Virus record (IMG/VR): IMGVR_UViG_3300044618_002471
Coordinates: 1-64,000 of that record
Source of the DNA: a virus
Length of the DNA stretch: 64,000 nt
Direction: 5' to 3' (one strand)
In this document: one piece after another, positions 59,936-64,000 of the stretch
Layout: each line of letters starts with the position of its first letter
Numbering within the stretch: position 1 is the first letter of the stretch
Position numbers and translations under genes: made by a program
Notes under the pieces: model-generated
The model's input: only the letters and a program-made list of their open reading frames with translations
What the model was told of the DNA's origin: nothing
Database searches by the model: none

Positions 59936-59943
59936 TATTTATA
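59936..59943 (+). promoter_or_regulatory. Late-promoter-like element TATTTATA
   Basis: The element, in the context 'agaTATTTATAAATAaaa', also contains TATAAATA and lies 14 bases before the ATG at 59958. The 12-base core is identical to the one at 2693-2704. Confidence 0.5.
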
Positions 59944-59957
59944 AATAAAAAAATCAC

Positions 59958-61184
59958 ATGAAAAAGTCTTTAAATAACTATATTAATTCGTTAGTAGACA
60001 AAATTATTAACGAAACTATTGAAGAAAGAGCTGAGGAGTTGGTTACAAAATTAACCGAAGGTGATAAAATGGTTTGTGAACAATGTGGAAATATGATGAC
60101 TGAAGGAATTTGTGAACAGTGTTCAGGGAGTGACATGAAAGAAGGTGAAGAATTTGACTATGTGGCTGAAGAGGAAGAATTTGGTTCAGACCCATTAGGT
60201 TTGGTTGATAGATTTTGTAAAACGGATAGTGAAGATTACAATGAAGCCACTTGTAATTACCACAAAGAAAATTTCATGGGAGGAGAAGTCAGTGAAAAAC
60301 TACACGGAAGACAATCAAGAATTGATGTTGCCGAACCTAAAGGTAAAATCACTGGAGCCGACTTTAAAAAACTCAAAAGTATGAAAAAAGAAACTGATGA
60401 GGAAATGGAAGAAGGTAATGCTTTTACGGGTGCTTTATCTAAAGCTAAAAAAGAGGGTGATAAATCTTTTGAGGTTGGTGGCAAAAAGTTTGATGTTAGA
60501 GAATCTAAGAAATCAATTCAAATGACCGAAAGCGAAATGATTAATTTTATTGAGAAAATTGTTTTACAAGAAGAAGAGAAATTAAAATCAATGGGTAAAA
60601 CTAAAGGTCTTAATGTGTATCAGAAAGCCCATACCGCATCAGGTAAAGAAAACAAAGAGTATTTAAAATCTCTTGTTAAAAAGATGAAAGATTATCTTAA
60701 AGATGGTTCTAAAGGAGAATACGACATGAATCCTGAAATATTTCCAAAAGGTAACGGTGAATTAGCCAAGATGGACAAAAAAGCTTACGAACCTTCAGAC
60801 GCTGTTAAGGATTATACCGATAATCTTACCGCCGCAGGACAGGAAAATCTTGATTATGATGAAATCCATCCTAATGAAGATTGGGTAACTGATAATGTGG
60901 AAGGTTCATCAAGAACAGGTAATAATCCTGAGTGGGCGAATACTGGTAAATCAGATATTAATAAGAAACGCAACAAAGTTAGACAAGATAATATGTTAGC
61001 CAAAATTAAGAGAAAGGCGTATAATAAATCTCCACAACCAATCATCCAAGATAAAACAGATGGGGATTCAGGGTCCAAACTTATGATGAAATTAGAATCA
61101 ATTGATGAAAAAACCACAAAGCAAATTAATGAAGAATTCGAAAGAATGAAAAATTTAATGGGGTATAATCAAAAGACTCAATAA
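59958..61184 (+). CDS. Acidic virion-associated-type protein with zinc-ribbon and LTE-like helix
   Basis: The 408-residue protein starts with an amphipathic helix ('KSLNNYINSLVDKIINETIE') and then has a zinc ribbon with CxxC pairs ('MVCEQCGNMMTEGICEQC'). A long acidic, low-complexity stretch follows. A helix 'KSIQMTESEMINFIEKIVLQ' (about residue 190) resembles the KIKLTEN helix of the preceding gene. The C-terminal part ends in 'EFERMKNLMGYNQK'. It is preceded by a TATTTATA element and followed by a palindromic terminator. A structural or scaffold role is inferred. Confidence 0.68.
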   Translation: MKKSLNNYINSLVDKIINETIEERAEELVTKLTEGDKMVCEQCGNMMTEGICEQCSGSDMKEGEEFDYVAEEEEFGSDPLGLVDRFCKTDSEDYNEATCNYHKENFMGGEVSEKLHGRQSRIDVAEPKGKITGADFKKLKSMKKETDEEMEEGNAFTGALSKAKKEGDKSFEVGGKKFDVRESKKSIQMTESEMINFIEKIVLQEEEKLKSMGKTKGLNVYQKAHTASGKENKEYLKSLVKKMKDYLKDGSKGEYDMNPEIFPKGNGELAKMDKKAYEPSDAVKDYTDNLTAAGQENLDYDEIHPNEDWVTDNVEGSSRTGNNPEWANTGKSDINKKRNKVRQDNMLAKIKRKAYNKSPQPIIQDKTDGDSGSKLMMKLESIDEKTTKQINEEFERMKNLMGYNQKTQ

Positions 61185-61212
61185 TATACATTAAAAATAT
61201 CTTAACTATATT

Positions 61213-61245
61213 TTATCCATAAGAATTCTTATGGATAATTTTTTT
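61213..61245 (+). terminator. Palindromic terminator overlapping the next start codon
   Basis: Bases 61213-61238 form a perfect 26-base palindrome centred on GAATTC, followed by seven Ts. As RNA it gives an 11-bp stem with an AATT loop and a U tract, a strong intrinsic terminator for the preceding gene. The ATG of the next gene (61231) is inside the 3' arm. Confidence 0.85.
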
Positions 61246-61698
61246 AATTACGTTACAAAACAGGTTAATCCTGAAGAAGTTGATTTATGGTTCAAGAGTA
61301 ACAATATAATTCCTGAAAAATTGGAATTGTTCTCAGATTTTTGTAGGTCATTGAATAACTTAATAGTAGAAACTTATTTAGGAGAATCCGATTCACCAAA
61401 TGAGACTAAAGTCAATATGTCCGAAGAGGACAAAATAAATCACTTTGTTTGGTGTTGGAATAAAGTAGTCGACAATTTTTCAAAAGAAAAAATAAAGTTT
61501 AATAAAAAAGGTGAACACTTTGACTATTTTGTTTCATTTTTTGAAGAAATATTCTACAAACAAGAAAATAAAAAAGTAAGAGATTCGGTTACTGAGTTTT
61601 TTGAGGACCTTTTCGATTTAAAAACACCGTTCACTAAATCTGATTTAGATATGATAAGTACGGTTTATAAAGGTTTAGATAAAAACATGAATAAATAA
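61231..61698 (+). CDS. Conserved-looking phage protein, unknown function
   Basis: The 155-residue product is helical and acidic, starting MDNFFNYVTKQVNPEEVDLW, with aromatic patches such as 'INHFVWCWNKVVDNFS'. It has no membrane segment and no known motif. Its only plausible ATG lies inside the terminator hairpin of the preceding gene, so initiation would compete with hairpin formation. That raises the possibility of structure-controlled expression, or of a transcript that begins inside the stem. Confidence 0.7.
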   Translation: MDNFFNYVTKQVNPEEVDLWFKSNNIIPEKLELFSDFCRSLNNLIVETYLGESDSPNETKVNMSEEDKINHFVWCWNKVVDNFSKEKIKFNKKGEHFDYFVSFFEEIFYKQENKKVRDSVTEFFEDLFDLKTPFTKSDLDMISTVYKGLDKNMNK

Positions 61699-61742
61699 AA
61701 AAATTGTTTTTCTCTTTACTACTATAAAGGAAAAATTAATAT

Positions 61743-61759
61743 TATTTATAATAAATTTG
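61743..61759 (+). promoter_or_regulatory. Tandem TATTTATA and TAAATTTG elements before the Hc1-like gene
   Basis: TATTTATA (61743-61750) is followed by TAAATTTG (61752-61759), an exact TAnnTTTG match. The ATG of the Hc1-like gene is at 61774. The two promoter types may both serve this gene; no clear -33 TTTG is seen at the expected distance. Confidence 0.42.
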
Positions 61760-61773
61760 TAAAAATAATTACG

Positions 61774-61956
61774 ATGGAAACTTTAGAAAAAATCAAGTCA
61801 CTGACAGAAGAACTGTCAATGGACGCGACCAAATTCTTCAAAGGTAATAAAAGCGCTGGAACAAGAGCTAGAAAATCTGCTCAAGAACTTAAGGCTTTGT
61901 TACAAACCTTGAGAGGTGAAATTTTGGAAGAAAGAAAAAAAACTGATAATGTTTAA
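61774..61956 (+). CDS. Histone H1-like Hc1 protein
   Basis: The 60-residue basic protein matches the Hc1-type histone-like family common in Bacteroidetes. Its key stretch is 'GNKSAGTRARKSAQELKALL', followed by 'LRGEILEERKK'. Such proteins bind and compact DNA; in a phage this could organise genomic DNA or modulate host nucleoid and transcription. It overlaps the next small membrane gene (ATG inside its stop region). Length and motif fit the family well, although the role in this phage is unproven. Confidence 0.85.
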   Translation: METLEKIKSLTEELSMDATKFFKGNKSAGTRARKSAQELKALLQTLRGEILEERKKTDNV

Positions 61957-62134
61957 TATAGATAATTTATTTTTTTTTATTTTCATTTTTTCAGTTTTAG
62001 TTGTTTTGAGAACAACTATTAGGTTAATAGGCGCCCTATCACAAAATTCGGATGTAAGAGTCTTGAAAAGTGATAGGGAGCTTGTTATCTTAGGGTTAAC
62101 AATATCATACATCATAACTTATTTATTTCGATAA
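61949..62134 (+). CDS. Small two-helix membrane protein
   Basis: The ATG at 61949, overlapping the Hc1 stop by 8 bases, gives a 61-residue protein with two hydrophobic segments (about residues 6-25 and 46-59) separated by a short basic loop with 'RTTIRLIGALSQ'. An extension upstream to 61916 is possible but overlaps the Hc1 gene further. Its small size and topology would fit a holin or an envelope regulator, but nothing in the sequence settles this. Confidence 0.6.
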   Translation: MFNIDNLFFFIFIFSVLVVLRTTIRLIGALSQNSDVRVLKSDRELVILGLTISYIITYLFR

Positions 62135-62138
62135 TCAT

Positions 62139-62570
62139 ATGAGTCTATATAAAGAATTTTCAAGTTTATTTCCTTATTTACAATCTGTAAGGAAATTAAA
62201 AAATTATCTTAGTTTTGATGTTAGTTTTCCGGAATCATGGAAGTTACCAAAAAAATATGTTGAGGAGGATAAGATTTTACAACAAGAATCACAAACACCT
62301 AATGAAAAATTATTTTCATTTGTTTCAGAATTTAATGAAGAAGAAGTTGAAAAAATTGCGGGTAATGTAAAAAGTATTATAAATTACAATTTGGAGAGAG
62401 AAGAGAAAGAACGTCTTTTCCAATCTAAAGTTGATGAGTTAAAAAATGTTTTTGAAAAACAAAGTTTGAATAACCTTAAAAATCTAAAATTTGATATCAA
62501 ATCAATACAAAATTTGGAGCTAGAAGATAATGAAGACGAAATCAAGCCAACTGCAATGGCTACAAAATGA
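62139..62570 (+). CDS. Helical acidic protein, unknown function
   Basis: The 143-residue product starts 'MSLYKEFSSLFPYLQSVRKL' and becomes a long charged helix ('EEEVEKIAGNVKSIINYNLE') with coiled-coil character. It ends in an acidic, Pro-containing tail. It begins 4 bases after the membrane-protein gene and overlaps the following short gene by 41 bases. No family is recognised. Confidence 0.65.
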   Translation: MSLYKEFSSLFPYLQSVRKLKNYLSFDVSFPESWKLPKKYVEEDKILQQESQTPNEKLFSFVSEFNEEEVEKIAGNVKSIINYNLEREEKERLFQSKVDELKNVFEKQSLNNLKNLKFDIKSIQNLELEDNEDEIKPTAMATK

Positions 62571-62706
62571 AATTGAGAAAGACAAACGAGATGCCGAGTT
62601 TGAAAAACTTAAGTTTATTGAACAAATTAAAAAATTAAAAAAAGAGGAAATTTTTCCTAAAAAATTAAGTTTATGGAAAAGAATACTGAGGTTATTTATG
62701 GGTTAA
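62530..62706 (+). CDS. 58-residue basic helical protein, unknown function
   Basis: An ATG at 62530 opens a 58-residue frame that bridges the gap between the two neighbouring genes and overlaps both (41 bases and 34 bases). The product is a Lys/Glu-rich helix, 'QLQWLQNEIEKDKRDAEFEK' then 'LKFIEQIKKLKKEEIF', ending in a basic 'WKRILRLFMG'. Short lysine-rich coiled proteins of this kind are common in phage genomes. The gap of about 100 bases otherwise has no explanation. Confidence 0.65.
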   Translation: MKTKSSQLQWLQNEIEKDKRDAEFEKLKFIEQIKKLKKEEIFPKKLSLWKRILRLFMG

Positions 62707-62939
62707 TTGAAAGAATGGCTTTGGTGTCTGATGCAATAGACAGTTTATTTGTTAATGGGAAAAAGGTTATTGTTATAGAATTAAACAAGTTTGATTTTGA
62801 ACAAACCAAAATACAGTTTAAAAATGTTGACCCAAAATTAAACCAATTCAAAATAGATATTTCAGGTATTGAGTTTATTTTTATTTTGGATGAGTTGTTG
62901 AATGTCTTTGAAGATAAGACCGAGGAAAACCTTGGTTAA
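62673..62939 (+). CDS. Small conserved-looking protein, unknown function
   Basis: The 88-residue product has a beta-rich middle ('GKKVIVIELNKFDFEQTKIQ', 'FKIDISGIEFIFILDELLNV') with no cysteine and no membrane segment. Its start overlaps the 58-residue gene. Its 3' end overlaps by 59 bases, tail to tail, the convergent minus-strand gene 62881-63522. It may belong to a small accessory cluster with its upstream neighbours. Confidence 0.6.
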   Translation: MEKNTEVIYGLIERMALVSDAIDSLFVNGKKVIVIELNKFDFEQTKIQFKNVDPKLNQFKIDISGIEFIFILDELLNVFEDKTEENLG

Positions 62940-63522
62940 CCAAAATATCATATAGGTATTTTCTATGTATTGTCGAATAGTCTTTGACTAATATACAATC
63001 GTTTTTGTTTATTTTTCTTAAGTATTGACCTAACTCATCTAAAAATCTATTTGAGTCGGAATCGTTCTTAAATGTAAAAAGTTTATAATTTTCATCTATC
63101 TGTACTATAACTTTATTATTGAGTTTGGAAATCATTTTGATTCCTGTAACCTTTAGATATTTCTGTATAAACTCTTTAGAATTAATTTTTTTCTTAGTTT
63201 GGTAGTCTAAGAATTCCTCTTCAATTTCATATGAAATTATTTTACTGATTGTAAACTCCTCGTCATCTAAATCAACTTTGATTTGCCTACCAAGTTCATC
63301 TTTAATAAAAAGTTTTTCCTCGTTTGATTTCTTTTTCTCCAATATGGCAAGTTCATAAAATGAATGACTACCGTTCTCGTACTTAACAGGAAAAACAACT
63401 TCATTGGATTCTTCAATAAGAATTTTAAACTTAGCATTTGTTTTTTTATAAGTTTTAAACTTATTGATTATTTTCTTTTTTATTTTATTTTTGAATAAAA
63501 CAATTTGGAAATTATAGTCCAT
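62881..63522 (-). CDS. Conserved-looking phage protein on minus strand, unknown function
   Basis: The 213-residue protein is Lys/Ile/Asn-rich and soluble. It begins 'MDYNFQIVLFKNKIKKKIIN' and contains 'ENGSHSFYELAILEKKKS', 'ISKLNNKVIVQIDENYKLFT' and, near the end, 'DCILVKDYSTIHRKYLYDIL'. It is the only minus-strand gene outside the fibre cassette and overlaps the plus-strand gene before it by 59 bases. The overall look (alternating beta strands and helices) suggests a globular protein. No catalytic motif or known family is visible by eye. Confidence 0.72.
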   Translation of the reverse strand: MDYNFQIVLFKNKIKKKIINKFKTYKKTNAKFKILIEESNEVVFPVKYENGSHSFYELAILEKKKSNEEKLFIKDELGRQIKVDLDDEEFTISKIISYEIEEEFLDYQTKKKINSKEFIQKYLKVTGIKMISKLNNKVIVQIDENYKLFTFKNDSDSNRFLDELGQYLRKINKNDCILVKDYSTIHRKYLYDILVNQGFPRSYLQRHSTTHPK

Positions 63523-63563
63523 ACTAAATAATAAGAATCATTAAATAATTTTAAATATTGATT

Positions 63564-64000
63564 ATGAGTGCTGAAAGTTATTACAACATTTTAGGTGTTT
63601 CAGAAACCGCAACACAAGATGAAATTAAAAAAGCTTATAGAAAGAAGGCTGTAGAACATCACCCTGATAAAGGTGGTGATGAACAAGTATTTAAAAAAAT
63701 ATCAGAGGCGTATGATACGGTAGGTGATGAGAATAAACGCAGACAGTATGATGCTCAGAAAAATAATCCATTTGGAGGAGGGTTTAATCCGTTTGAGGAT
63801 TTCTTCTCTCAATTTGGAGGAAGACAACAACGTCAACAAAGACCTCAAGTACCTGATAAGGTTGTAAATCTTGATGTTACAGTTATTGAATCTTATTTGG
63901 GTGTCGATAAAACAATTAATTATAGTCGTAAACACGCTTGTAATACATGTAGTGGAAGCGGAGGAGATAGAAACACTTGTAGTAAGTGTAATGGACAAGG
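63564..64000 (+). CDS. dnaJ: DnaJ/Hsp40 co-chaperone, 3' end outside window
   Basis: The frame starts at 63564 and is open to the end of the window (145 residues seen). The J domain has the HPD at residues 33-35 ('[11 protein letters not shown]') and the typical 'YRKKA' helix. A Gly/Phe-rich region follows ('[19 protein letters not shown]'). The zinc-finger domain has begun with '[19 protein letters not shown]', two of the expected CxxCxGxG-type repeats. The protein would stimulate the ATPase of a DnaK. It could assist folding or assembly of phage proteins, or remodel host complexes. It lies just after the divergent minus-strand gene. Confidence 0.93.
   Translation, partial: MSAESYYNILGVSETATQDEIKKAYRKKAVEHHPDKGGDEQVFKKISEAYDTVGDENKRRQYDAQKNNPFGGGFNPFEDFFSQFGGRQQRQQRPQVPDKVVNLDVTVIESYLGVDKTINYSRKHACNTCSGSGGDRNTCSKCNGQ

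Noticed and set aside
63702-63998. 98-residue minus-strand frame at the window end
   Set aside because: It is antisense to an unmistakable DnaJ coding frame on the plus strand.

Overview
The window is a gene-dense, AT-rich segment of a large tailed bacteriophage (Caudoviricetes) with a T4-type gene set: a contractile-tail baseplate (gp25-like and gp6-like wedge proteins, a hub-like protein), a gp32-like single-stranded DNA-binding protein, UvsX recombinase, 5' exonuclease/RNase H, DnaB-type helicase, primase, the gp46/gp47 nuclease pair and a class I ribonucleotide reductase. Several independent features point to a Bacteroidetes (probably flavobacterial) host. These are SprB-like repeats in tail proteins, an Hc1 histone-like protein, a RpoD-like sigma factor, a Bacteroidetes-type signal peptide ending in A-Q, a rhomboid-tail-like motif, mostly Shine-Dalgarno-free starts, and TAnnTTTG-type promoter elements. 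No tRNA, CRISPR array, integrase or transposon was seen. No gene-free stretch exceeds about 90 bases.

Layout. 1-3615: the end of a hub-like protein with a peptidoglycan-hydrolase-like region, then two small genes, closed by a terminator. 3647-12176: a replication, recombination and nucleotide block (SSB, UvsX, flap nuclease, helicase, NrdB, NrdA) between a promoter and a terminator. 12193-36439: a baseplate and tail block on the plus strand with very long structural proteins; junctions are tight or overlapping, and several cluster heads carry a TATTTATA-type element. 36443-37042: a RuvC-like resolvase. 37075-47535: four genes on the minus strand, forming a tail-fibre or adhesin cassette with long Thr/Pro-rich linkers, beta-propeller-like, PA14-like, PKD-like and leucine-rich domains. 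47585-55811: primase, a RecB-like nuclease, a secreted lytic transglycosylase, gp47, gp46 and a sigma factor, ending at a strong terminator. 55836-58994: membrane and lysis-type genes, including an amidase and an overlapping spanin-like pair. 58987-63522: charged virion-associated-type proteins, the Hc1-like protein and small conserved proteins. 63564 onward: a DnaJ gene cut by the window end.

How it fits together. The replication genes form a near-complete T4-style recombination-dependent replication machine. The encoded sigma factor, together with a TATTTAT(A/T) motif ahead of structural clusters and TTG/TAnnTTTG-type elements ahead of replication genes, suggests a temporal transcription programme. 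The most distinctive part is the adhesin set. Four long proteins, one on the plus strand and three on the minus strand, share the same roughly 250-residue propeller-like domain fused to different partner domains. This looks like a modular receptor-recognition system for a Bacteroidetes cell surface.
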